A DNA stretch of 64,000 nt from Ammoniphilus resinae (GTDB taxonomy: Bacteria; Bacillota; Bacilli; Aneurinibacillales; RAOX-1), in assembly GCF_017873965.1 (NCBI RefSeq), contig NZ_JAGGKT010000003.1, positions 221,040-285,039 on the forward strand, written 5' to 3'. Both the position numbers and the translations under genes were made by a program. How positions within the stretch are numbered: the first letter of the stretch is position 1; every line of letters starts with the position of its first letter. Shown here one piece after another: positions 56,741-64,000 of the stretch. The notes under the pieces were generated by a model, which had not been told where the DNA came from, made no database searches, and saw only the letters and a list, made by a program, of their open reading frames with translations.

Positions 56741-58927
56741 ATGTCTATTTCACAAAGGGAACTGGACCAAGAAGTTGATCGATTAAAAGAAATCCAGATT
56801 CGAATCCAGACGGAAATGGGGCGGTTAGAAGAAATTGTCCACTATCGGGGTTCGGAAGTATTGGATATTCGTCGGAACTTTTGGGATGAAGTAACTGTAA
56901 ATACATCAGATTACTACGATTTGGCGGAAACAGCGGCTAGTATCACGCAGCAGCAAGCGGTTTTGAGTCAGGAGGAGCGCAGCCACCGTCATGCGCTGAA
57001 AAATCTTCGTAAATTAAAAAGACTTCATCACAATCCTTATTTTGCCCGTATTGATTTTATTGAAAAAGGGGAAGAAGCAGAGAAAATTTATATCGGACTT
57101 AGTTCTTTAGTAGATGAGGATACCCATGAGCTATTGATATACGACTGGCGTGCCCCTATCTCCAGCTTGTTCTACGACTATACACCGGGGCCTGCTGGGT
57201 ATCAAACCCCTGTCGGCTGGATTCAAGGTGAGATGACATTAAAACGGCAATACATAATTAAAAACGGAATACTTGAAAATATGTTCGATACGGGAATTAG
57301 CATTGGAGATACCATGCTGCAAGTTTTGTTAGCCAGAAACACAGAAGGTAAAATGAGCCACATTGTCACTACGATCCAACGCGAACAAAATCAGATTATC
57401 AGGGATGACCAACATGAAATCCTGATTGTACAGGGTGCTGCGGGAAGCGGGAAAACCTCAGTGGCATTGCAAAGGGTTGCCTATCTTTTGTATAAACATA
57501 GGAATTCGTTAACGGCTGAACAGATGGTTTTATTTTCACCAAACTCCTTGTTTAATGATTATGTCTCCAATGTGCTTCCCGAACTTGGGGAGGCCAACAT
57601 GTTGCAGACCACATTTCAAGAACATCTGCAGCGAAGTATTGGGAAAAAATATAAGGTGGAGGATGCTTATGAGCAATTGGAATATCTTCTATCTGCCTCT
57701 GAGGAAGATCCGGCCTATCTAAAGCGGGTTCAAACGATCGAACGGAAAACTTCACTTCTTTTTATGGAACAAATGGATCGGTATATTGAGCAATTGAAAG
57801 AAACAGGGATACAATTTCACGATTTTCGGGTTCGTGCAAAAGTGTTAATCAGTAAGGAAACATTAACGGAATGGTTTTATCATCAAACACCAGCAGATGC
57901 ACCACTTCCCGCGCGAATGGAGAAAATGAAGGAAAGAGCTCTTGAAGAGCTGGAAACCTTACAAGAACGATTGTTTAAAAATTTATTTAAAAAAATGCTG
58001 CGAAATCCAAAATATCTGGGAACGGATGAAGAAATGAAGGCAGAGAGCCGCAAAACTGCCCGAAAGGCTTTTGGTCCTTTGCGGCGTACCGCAAAACAGC
58101 TGGAGTTTCTCGATATCATTGGCATGTATCATAATTTCTTGAATGAAAGCAGCCCCATTCAAGAAGGAATCCCTTATGAAGATGCTACACCAATCTTATA
58201 TTTAAAGGCAGTTCTGATCGGATGGCCGACCATCAATCAGATGAAACAAGTCATCGTAGACGAAGCGCAGGATTATTCTCCGTTTCAGCTTCGCTACATC
58301 CGCCGGCTCTTTCCACGGGCGCGTTTTACATTACTAGGTGATTTGAATCAGGGGATCCATCATGCGAACGTGCAGAGCTATACTCATTTGGAGGAGTTGT
58401 TTGGACAGACGCCAACCGCTCTTTTTCAAATGACTAAAAGCTATCGTTCAACGCATGAAATAATCGAATTTACCAAGGGGATACTACAAGATCCAGAACC
58501 CATTGAAACAGTGGGCCGAAGCGGGGATAAACCGAAAATGGTAGCCGTACCATCGGAAGATCTGTTGGCCACAGAGATTGGAAAGGGAGTCCATGAACTT
58601 TGGCAGAAGGGCTCGAAGTCCATAGCCATCATCTGTAAAACGGAATCGGAAACACGAGTGGCCTTTGAAACCCTAAAAAATAAAATGGATCAGGAGATTC
58701 ATCTTATAACCAAGGAAACCTTTGTTTTTAAAGGGGGCCTCGTAGTCATCCCTGCGTATCTGGCAAAGGGGCTGGAGTTTGATAGTGTGATCATATATAA
58801 CGTAGGAGAAAAGGTTTACCATCGATCAACTGAAAGAAAACTATTGTATACTGCGTGTACACGTGCTCTACACCATCTGTTCCTTTATTTTACAGGAGAA
58901 CCGACACCGTTAATTCCTAGCGAGTAA
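56741..58927 (+). CDS. helD: HelD-family RNA polymerase recycling factor / UvrD-like helicase
   Basis: Superfamily 1 protein of 728 residues. A coiled-coil N-terminal arm (about 1-90), Walker A VQGAAGSGKTSVALQRVAYL near residue 230, Walker B VIVDEAQDYSPFQL, TKSYRSTHEI, and the C-terminal AYLAKGLEFDSVIIYN and TACTRALHHLFL motifs match HelD, which binds RNA polymerase, opens its clamp and removes nucleic acid. ATG 56741 is favoured by GGGGGG at 8 nt; ATG 56735 is closer. A terminator follows. Confidence 0.9.
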   Translation: MSISQRELDQEVDRLKEIQIRIQTEMGRLEEIVHYRGSEVLDIRRNFWDEVTVNTSDYYDLAETAASITQQQAVLSQEERSHRHALKNLRKLKRLHHNPYFARIDFIEKGEEAEKIYIGLSSLVDEDTHELLIYDWRAPISSLFYDYTPGPAGYQTPVGWIQGEMTLKRQYIIKNGILENMFDTGISIGDTMLQVLLARNTEGKMSHIVTTIQREQNQIIRDDQHEILIVQGAAGSGKTSVALQRVAYLLYKHRNSLTAEQMVLFSPNSLFNDYVSNVLPELGEANMLQTTFQEHLQRSIGKKYKVEDAYEQLEYLLSASEEDPAYLKRVQTIERKTSLLFMEQMDRYIEQLKETGIQFHDFRVRAKVLISKETLTEWFYHQTPADAPLPARMEKMKERALEELETLQERLFKNLFKKMLRNPKYLGTDEEMKAESRKTARKAFGPLRRTAKQLEFLDIIGMYHNFLNESSPIQEGIPYEDATPILYLKAVLIGWPTINQMKQVIVDEAQDYSPFQLRYIRRLFPRARFTLLGDLNQGIHHANVQSYTHLEELFGQTPTALFQMTKSYRSTHEIIEFTKGILQDPEPIETVGRSGDKPKMVAVPSEDLLATEIGKGVHELWQKGSKSIAIICKTESETRVAFETLKNKMDQEIHLITKETFVFKGGLVVIPAYLAKGLEFDSVIIYNVGEKVYHRSTERKLLYTACTRALHHLFLYFTGEPTPLIPSE

Positions 58928-58972
58928 CAGTCTCTTGTCAAAAACGAAAAAAATTTGCTATTTCCATAGAAA

Positions 58973-58999
58973 AGGGGATTCGCTCCCCTATTTTTTTTT
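58973..58999 (+). terminator. Terminator of helD
   Basis: Stem AGGGGA / TCCCCT with a 5-nt loop and nine T residues. Confidence 0.85.
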
Positions 59000-59062
59000 A
59001 TGGTAAAATAAACGAAGGAGAGAAATCTTCTAATTGTGAAACCAACAACAAAGGAGAAATTT

Positions 59063-59740
59063 ATGAATATTCCTGTCAGATGGATGCAGGGGGTGTCACT
59101 AGGGGAGAAGATTTGCTTTGAACTAAGATTTCAAATTATTAAAGGAATCATCCCAATCGGTACAGTCCTATCGGAAAATCAAATTGCAGCGGATTTTGGG
59201 ACGAGCCGGTCACCCGTGCGTGAAGCTTTTCGCGTCTTGGCGAACGAAGGATTAATCCGATTGGAGAGAATGGGAGCGGCTGTTCTTGGGTTAACGACGA
59301 AAGATATTGAAGAACTGTACGATGTTCGTTATCTTCTGGAGGGATTTGCTATGCAGCGGATAGCCACCCATTTTGACAAGAGCCAAATCGTTCTACTCGA
59401 ACAATTAATAGAGAAAATGGAACTGACCGCAAAACACGAGGATTACATGGAATTTTCCTATTATGATATCCAGTTCCACGATACGATTATTAAGGCTGCG
59501 GAGCATAGCAGAATTCTTCATTTATGGAAAAGTATCCGACAAATTTTATTAACGTTTTTGTTGGTGGCAACAGAGAAACGGTTTACTGAGAATAAAGAAG
59601 AGATTCAATCCTTATTAAATAACCACAGAATACTAGTCGAAGCTCTCCGTACTGGTGACCCTTACCGATTGCAAGAAACCTTGGATAATCATTCAAAGGA
59701 TAATTGGAGAACGGTTACAGCAGCCTATTTTAAGTCTTAA
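59063..59740 (+). CDS. GntR-family (FadR/FCD) transcriptional regulator
   Basis: Regulator of 225 residues: wHTH domain (FELRFQIIKGIIPIGTVLSE, then IAADFGTSRSPVREAFRVLA) and an FCD effector domain with the metal-ligand residues in DVRYLLEG, YDIQFHDTIIKAAEHSR and NNHRILVEALRTGD. FCD regulators typically respond to sugar acids, fitting the ADH and KduD genes 94 nt downstream on the same strand. It probably represses them through the palindrome at 59782. ATG 59063 with AAGGAG six nt upstream was chosen over GTG 59036. Confidence 0.9.
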   Translation: MNIPVRWMQGVSLGEKICFELRFQIIKGIIPIGTVLSENQIAADFGTSRSPVREAFRVLANEGLIRLERMGAAVLGLTTKDIEELYDVRYLLEGFAMQRIATHFDKSQIVLLEQLIEKMELTAKHEDYMEFSYYDIQFHDTIIKAAEHSRILHLWKSIRQILLTFLLVATEKRFTENKEEIQSLLNNHRILVEALRTGDPYRLQETLDNHSKDNWRTVTAAYFKS

Positions 59741-59747
59741 AATTTTG

Positions 59748-59776
59748 TTTACAGACATAACATCATCAACTATACT
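59748..59776 (+). promoter_or_regulatory. Sigma-A promoter of the ADH-kduD operon
   Basis: TTTACA at 59748-59753, 17-nt spacer, TATACT at 59771-59776; the start lies near 59783. Confidence 0.7.
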
Positions 59777-59781
59777 TTAAG

Positions 59782-59791
59782 TTGTCGACAA
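59782..59791. promoter_or_regulatory. GntR-type operator candidate
   Basis: Perfect palindrome TTGTCGACAA, flanked by AAG / GTT, at the predicted start point. It fits the GntR-family NyGTNxACNy operator type, so the adjacent GntR protein is the likely regulator. Confidence 0.6.
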
Positions 59792-59834
59792 GTTTAGAAT
59801 ATGTCTTTTTGCAAGAAAAAGGAGGAGAGATACG

Positions 59835-60854
59835 ATGGAACAAATGAGAGCGGGATTGTTTCTAGGGGAAAAGCATGTAGATGTTCAGTTAATTGATCGC
59901 CCAGTTCCAAAGGAAGGCGAAGTATTGCTGCGCGTATCCCATGCAGGGATTTGCGGATCTGATATGATGATATACTATGGAAAACATCCACGTGCAAAAG
60001 CACCTTTGGCCATGGGACATGAATTTTGCGGTGTGATTGAAGAGGTGAATGGAGATATCCCGTTCCAAGTGGGGGAACGTGTTGTTGTCGAACCGACGCT
60101 TAGCTGTGGGACATGTGATGCTTGTACAGCGGGACAATATCATGTCTGCAGGACCTTACGTTTAATTGGAATCGATTGCAATGGTGGATTTGCAGAATTT
60201 GTAGCCGTACCTTACCATCGCTTGCATCGGATTTCAGAGGAGTTATCCAACGCCCATGCCGCGTTAACTGAGCCTTTGGCTGTAGCGGTTCATACCGTTC
60301 GCCGTTCTGGGGTGAAGGTTGGTGACCTGGTGGTCATCCTGGGTGGAGGTCCTATTGGCCTGCTTGTTGGGTTGATTGCCAGAGAAGCTGGAGCTTCTAA
60401 GATTGTCGTATCTGATATCAGTCCGTTTAGATTGCAAAAGGCAAAAGATCTTGGATTTACAGCGGTCGATGCAAAAGTAGATAATATCACCGATGTCGTT
60501 GCCAAAATGACGAATGGTGTGGGGGCAGATGTGGTATTTGAAGTGGCAGGAACACAAATTACTGCACAACAAATGGTAGAAGCTATTAAAACCCAAGGGC
60601 AAATTTGTGTCGTTAGTATGTATAAGCAATCACCAACGATTAACTTAGCTTCCATGCATTTCAGAGAGTTGTCTTTAACTACAACCCGTTGTTATAGCCG
60701 CAAGGATTTCCAAACGGCGATTGAATTTATGGCTAGCGGAAAAGTAGATGTATCACCATTGATTTCACATGAACTCGAGCTTGATCAGCTTGCTGACGGA
60801 TTTAAGTACATGGAAAATCCAGAAGAAGCTTTAAAAATATTAATTAAGCCATAG
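59835..60854 (+). CDS. Zinc-dependent alcohol dehydrogenase (sugar/polyol type)
   Basis: Medium-chain dehydrogenase of 339 residues. Catalytic zinc residues lie in AGICGSDMM and GHEFCGVI, structural-zinc Cys in SCGTCDACTAGQYHVC, and the NAD site in VVILGGGPIGLLVGLIARE. The pattern is that of threonine/sorbitol/L-gulonate-type dehydrogenases. With kduD 16 nt downstream and a GntR/FCD regulator upstream, it likely oxidises a hexonate or polyol such as an aldonate or ketogluconate intermediate. AAAGGAGGAG precedes the ATG. Confidence 0.9.
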   Translation: MEQMRAGLFLGEKHVDVQLIDRPVPKEGEVLLRVSHAGICGSDMMIYYGKHPRAKAPLAMGHEFCGVIEEVNGDIPFQVGERVVVEPTLSCGTCDACTAGQYHVCRTLRLIGIDCNGGFAEFVAVPYHRLHRISEELSNAHAALTEPLAVAVHTVRRSGVKVGDLVVILGGGPIGLLVGLIAREAGASKIVVSDISPFRLQKAKDLGFTAVDAKVDNITDVVAKMTNGVGADVVFEVAGTQITAQQMVEAIKTQGQICVVSMYKQSPTINLASMHFRELSLTTTRCYSRKDFQTAIEFMASGKVDVSPLISHELELDQLADGFKYMENPEEALKILIKP

Positions 60855-60870
60855 AGAGGAGAATTATCTG

Positions 60871-61632
60871 ATGATACTTGATGCATTTCGTTTAAATGGA
60901 AAGGTGGCAGCGGTTTCAGGGGCCACACGTGGAATTGGTCGTGCAATGGCATTGGGATTAGCAGAGGCTGGGGCAGACATTGCCCTTCTTCAGCGTTCAC
61001 CGGAACAAACTGCTTTAAAAGAGGAAATTGAGAGCCTTGGTAGAAAGTGTATCATCGTCCCGTGTGATATGGAAGATTTGGACCAAGTGAGAGCAGCTAT
61101 TCCAACTGTTATCGATCACTATGATAAGATTGATGTATTGGTAAACAATGCTGGAATCCAACGCCGTTCCCCTTCTGTGGATTTTTCAGAAGAAGATTGG
61201 GATGACGTGATTAAAGTGAATTTGAAAACGGTTTGGTTGCTTGCACAACAAGCAGGCCGTTATATGGTTCCACAAAAAAGCGGAAAGATTATTAATACGG
61301 CATCCCTGTTATCCTTCCAAGGGGGAATTACTGTGCCGGCTTATGCGGCTGCAAAAGGTGGCGTAGCTCAATTAACAAAGGCGCTTTCAAATGAGTGGGC
61401 GCAGCACAATGTGAATGTGAATGCCATTGCCCCAGGGTATATCGCAACGGATATGAATACTGCACTCATTGAGAATGAAACTCGGAATAGACAAATTTTG
61501 GAGAGGATCCCTGCAGGACGTTGGGGTACTCCTGAAGATTTCAAAGGAGCAGCCGTCTACCTCGCATCTGAAGCAGCAAATTATGTTCATGGATTTGTTC
61601 TTGCTGTAGATGGCGGTTGGTTAGGACGTTAA
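60871..61632 (+). CDS. kduD: 2-dehydro-3-deoxy-D-gluconate 5-dehydrogenase (SDR)
   Basis: Short-chain dehydrogenase of 253 residues, the length of KduD. NAD motif SGATRGIGRAMALGLAEAGAD, NNAG at about 92, catalytic Ser in NTASLLSFQGGITVPAYAAA with Tyr-x-x-x-Lys (YAAAK), and the C-terminal RIPAGRWGTPEDF and VDGGWLGR closely follow B. subtilis KduD. It interconverts 2,5-diketo-3-deoxygluconate and 2-keto-3-deoxygluconate in pectin/uronate breakdown; gluconate 5-dehydrogenase activity is an alternative. The partner isomerase kduI is absent. It is co-operonic with the ADH gene. Confidence 0.88.
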   Translation: MILDAFRLNGKVAAVSGATRGIGRAMALGLAEAGADIALLQRSPEQTALKEEIESLGRKCIIVPCDMEDLDQVRAAIPTVIDHYDKIDVLVNNAGIQRRSPSVDFSEEDWDDVIKVNLKTVWLLAQQAGRYMVPQKSGKIINTASLLSFQGGITVPAYAAAKGGVAQLTKALSNEWAQHNVNVNAIAPGYIATDMNTALIENETRNRQILERIPAGRWGTPEDFKGAAVYLASEAANYVHGFVLAVDGGWLGR

Positions 61633-61666
61633 ACTCTGGCTGTTCGGCAGCCTTTGTGGCCATATA

Positions 61667-61708
61667 AAAGGAAAAACTCCTTCACAAACAGGAGTTTTTC
61701 CTTTTTTT
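61667..61708. terminator. Bidirectional terminator
   Basis: Fifteen-bp stem AAAGGAAAAACTCCT / AGGAGTTTTTCCTTT with T runs. Confidence 0.9.
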
Positions 61709-61718
61709 AGTAGTATGT

Positions 61719-62285
61719 TTAGGATTTCAGAACGTCATGATCTACATAACGTGTTCCATTCATCTCACTTATGATATTAATAGCAACCTTTGCACCGTCT
61801 CCAGCAGTAATGATCGTATGCATCGAAACACCGGCTACAGTTCCTGCGGCCCAAATCCCTTCGATATTGGTTTTGCCTTGGTTGTCAACTTGAAGAATAT
61901 TTTTGATTCGAGGCTCTGTGCCAGGGATAACGGTTAATCCCACTTTTTCTGCTAGGGCAACAGACATTCCAGTAGCTACTACGATATGCTGCGCTTGCAA
62001 AGATTGGCCACCTTCCGTTACGACTGTTTTCTGCCCATTTTCCATTTGGATATCGACGACCGCATCCTCGAGCCATTCTGTACCGAACTTCTCGGCTTGT
62101 TCCCTACCGACAGCTATTAAATCTGGACCACTAATCCCGTTTACACCATAGTGGTTATCAAGCCAGGCTCTTTTGGTAACACTTTGATTATTATCAATGA
62201 CTAGTGTTTTTTTACCTGCTTTGCTTGTAAATAATGCGACACTGCCACCAGCTGGTCCTCCGCCAATTACAATAACATCGTACAT
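61719..62285 (-). CDS. Short thioredoxin-reductase-like flavoprotein
   Basis: FAD-binding protein of 188 residues with the N-terminal motif YDVIVIGGGPAGGSVALFTSKAG and the C-terminal FAD signature NIEGIWAAGTVAGVSMHTII. It resembles thioredoxin reductase reduced to its FAD domain: the NADPH-binding domain and the redox CxxC are missing, and the whole protein contains no CxxC. It may be a partner-dependent oxidoreductase; no partner is adjacent. AAGGAGGAA precedes the ATG. Confidence 0.82.
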   Translation of the reverse strand: MYDVIVIGGGPAGGSVALFTSKAGKKTLVIDNNQSVTKRAWLDNHYGVNGISGPDLIAVGREQAEKFGTEWLEDAVVDIQMENGQKTVVTEGGQSLQAQHIVVATGMSVALAEKVGLTVIPGTEPRIKNILQVDNQGKTNIEGIWAAGTVAGVSMHTIITAGDGAKVAINIISEMNGTRYVDHDVLKS

Positions 62286-62449
62286 GAGCCATTCCTCCTT
62301 AATTATAACTATTATTACCTAGTTTATATTGTAAATTAAGTTAAGTAACAAGTAAAGTTTCGTGACCTTTTAAAACATGTAGTTTAATATTAGATAAGGA
62401 TTTTGAATGAACCTAATGTAATGATGTAATTTAGGAAGGACAGCCAAAG

Positions 62450-63823
62450 ATGAAACAGACGCATTCCGCAAAACAGAAAATAAAACAGCTTTTTTATATT
62501 CTTTTTCCTATATTGGTTACACAGGTTTCTCTTTTTGGTATGAATTTTTTTGACACGGTGATGTCGGGGCATGTTAGTGCCAGGGATTTGGCCGGTGTAG
62601 CCATTGGTGCAAGTATCTGGAGCCCGATCTTTACGGGATTGTGTGGGATCATTATGGCTTTAACCCCGATCATTTCCCAACTTGTTGGTGCCGACCAAAA
62701 AGAGAAGGTGTCCTACCAGGTCATCCAAGGCATTTACCTTGCTGTTGCGATCGCGATCAGCATTATTATCATTGGTGCCTGTTTGCTCGACCCGATCCTT
62801 GGTGGGATGGGGGTTGACCCCGAAGTAAAACGAATTGCCTATCATTATTTACTTTCACTTGCATGGGGGATTGTCCCTCTTTTCATTTATACCGCACTCC
62901 GATGTTTTATGGATGCACTTGGGCAAACCGTATCAACGATGGTCATCTCCTTACTTTCTTTACCAATCAATGTGGCTTTAAATTATGTCCTGATCTTCGG
63001 CAAATTAGGCTTTCCAACCTATGGCGGGGTAGGCGCTGGAATTGCTTCAGCCATTACTTACTGGTGCATTCTTTTGATTGCTGTATTTGTCGTATGGCGG
63101 AAAAAGCCATTTCGTAGTTATCATGTATTCCATCAAGCCTTTCCACTTTCCTTTCGGACCTGGAAAGAGCAACTGGTCATCGGAATTCCCATTGGTTTTT
63201 CAATCTTCTTTGAAACAAGCATTTTTGCAGCCGTTACTTTACTTATGAGCAACTATACAACAGAGACGGTTGCTGCGCATCAGGCAGCGATTAATTTTGC
63301 ATCGCTCGTCTATATGATGCCGATGAGCATCTCCTTGGCTTTAACGATTGCAGTTGGGTTTGAGGTAGGGGCAGAGCGTTTACAGGACGCCAGGCAATAC
63401 AGCCGAATTGGAATCAGTTTTTCAACCTTGATGTCTATCTTTTCCGCAATTGGTTTACTGGTGTTTCATGAACAGATTGCAGGAATGTATACGACTGATC
63501 CGACAGTTTTAGCGTTAACCAAGCATTTTTTAATGTATGCAATCTTTTTTCAATTATCTGACGGGATTGCTGCTCCTATTCAAGGGGCACTGCGGGGGTA
63601 TAAAGATGTGAATGCTACCTTTGTCATGGCGTTTATATCTTATTGGGTGCTAGGGCTGCCAATCGGGCTATTCCTAGCGAAATTCACCTCTATTGCCGCC
63701 TACGGGTACTGGATTGGATTGATTTCGGGACTAGCATTTGGAGCTGTATTTCTTTCGATTCGATTATGGAAAATTCAGCATCCAGGTAAACAGCATTTCC
63801 CTTTGCGGAAAATAGTAGAATAA
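62450..63823 (+). CDS. MATE-family multidrug/Na+ (H+) antiporter
   Basis: MATE exporter of 457 residues with 12 membrane segments in two related halves. The first half has FPILVTQVSLFGMNFFDTVMSGH with the conserved Asp (MSGH), the second AAHQAAINFASLVYMMPMSISLALTI. NorM-type members expel cationic drugs and dyes. AGGAAGGACAG precedes ATG 62450. Monocistronic. Confidence 0.92.
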   Translation: MKQTHSAKQKIKQLFYILFPILVTQVSLFGMNFFDTVMSGHVSARDLAGVAIGASIWSPIFTGLCGIIMALTPIISQLVGADQKEKVSYQVIQGIYLAVAIAISIIIIGACLLDPILGGMGVDPEVKRIAYHYLLSLAWGIVPLFIYTALRCFMDALGQTVSTMVISLLSLPINVALNYVLIFGKLGFPTYGGVGAGIASAITYWCILLIAVFVVWRKKPFRSYHVFHQAFPLSFRTWKEQLVIGIPIGFSIFFETSIFAAVTLLMSNYTTETVAAHQAAINFASLVYMMPMSISLALTIAVGFEVGAERLQDARQYSRIGISFSTLMSIFSAIGLLVFHEQIAGMYTTDPTVLALTKHFLMYAIFFQLSDGIAAPIQGALRGYKDVNATFVMAFISYWVLGLPIGLFLAKFTSIAAYGYWIGLISGLAFGAVFLSIRLWKIQHPGKQHFPLRKIVE

Positions 63824-63910
63824 GAAGGATCTAAAAAAGAATGGCAAGTTAAAGAAACTAGGGGTAGTAAGTGATAGAAAATGTTAAAAGGGGTGACTCA
63901 CTAAATAAAA

Positions 63911-63958
63911 TGTACCCTATAGAGTAGACACATTAAAAAAAGTCTACCTATGGGGTAC
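63911..63958. repeat. Inverted repeat near the window end, possible insertion-sequence end
   Basis: GTACCCTATAGAGTAGAC (63912-63929) pairs with GTCTACCTATGGGGTAC (63942-63958) apart from two positions, followed by a T run. Either a strong terminator-like hairpin or the left terminal inverted repeat of an IS3-like element extending beyond the window. No transposase is visible. Confidence 0.35.
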
Positions 63959-64000
63959 TTTTTTGTATAATAAGCAGATACAACACGGAGAAACTGGAGA

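Overview
The window is chromosomal DNA from an endospore-forming, Gram-positive member of the Bacillota, probably order Bacillales. The evidence is AT-rich sequence, strong AAGGAGG-type ribosome binding sites, frequent TTG and GTG starts, many intrinsic terminators, and several sporulation or germination genes (sleB, tgl, spoIIP, a YhcN/YlaJ-type lipoprotein, cwlJ). No rRNA, tRNA, prophage, complete insertion sequence or CRISPR array was found. Menaquinone is apparently made by the futalosine route (mqnB, mqnD), and electron-transport genes (Sco1-like, a di-heme membrane protein, flavoprotein dehydrogenases) suggest a respiring organism. The species cannot be named from this window.

Layout. 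0-6 kb: an Fsr-like exporter, a GlmS paralogue with Ser in place of the catalytic Cys, sleB, and mqnB-mqnD. 6-12 kb: acsA behind a sigma-A promoter with a perfect cre site and a second palindromic operator, a CDF metal exporter, a PCYCGC lipoprotein whose frame is interrupted by a UGA codon, a CPA2 antiporter behind tandem terminators, and a Mn2+ riboswitch (yybP-ykoY) controlling a TerC protein. 12-19 kb: TetR, a PAS-GGDEF-EAL protein, tgl, spoIIP, a thioesterase and a Crp/Fnr regulator. 19-30 kb: an M42 peptidase, membrane proteins, a 12-copy Met-rich repeat protein related in motif to gamma-type small acid-soluble spore proteins, deoD, SLH proteins, cwlJ and several very small genes. 30-36 kb: a six-gene minus-strand operon encoding a multi-subunit FAD/Fe-S amino-acid or amine dehydrogenase plus two transporters. 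36-45 kb: an RsbT-like protein, uxaB, hemolysin III, yhaM, uppP, an SLH protein, a four-His membrane protein and a squalene/phytoene synthase homologue. 45-53 kb: a two-component system, an ECF-like sigma factor, two REP-like inverted repeats, a hydroxyacid dehydrogenase, a CPA2-TrkA antiporter and signal peptidase I. 53-64 kb: a luciferase-like oxidoreductase, a LOG-domain protein with an extra N-terminal region, an HNH-like protein, helD, a GntR-ADH-KduD sugar-acid cluster, a short flavoprotein and a MATE exporter.

The most unusual observation is the PCYCGC gene (9089-9553). The reading frame continues for 46 codons past an in-frame UGA, the downstream part matches the conserved C-terminal half of the family, the UGA falls where the family has the first Cys of a CGxC motif, and a small stem-loop lies 21 nt downstream. 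This is either a new selenoprotein or a nonsense mutation. Other notable items are the Ser-GlmS, the Met-rich spore-protein-like repeats, the paired terminators of the Mn riboswitch, the 70-bp tandem RNA-like hairpins at 20.9 kb, and a leader motif shared by 9.6 kb and 48.2 kb. All functional statements rest on motif recognition by eye; no database search was run.
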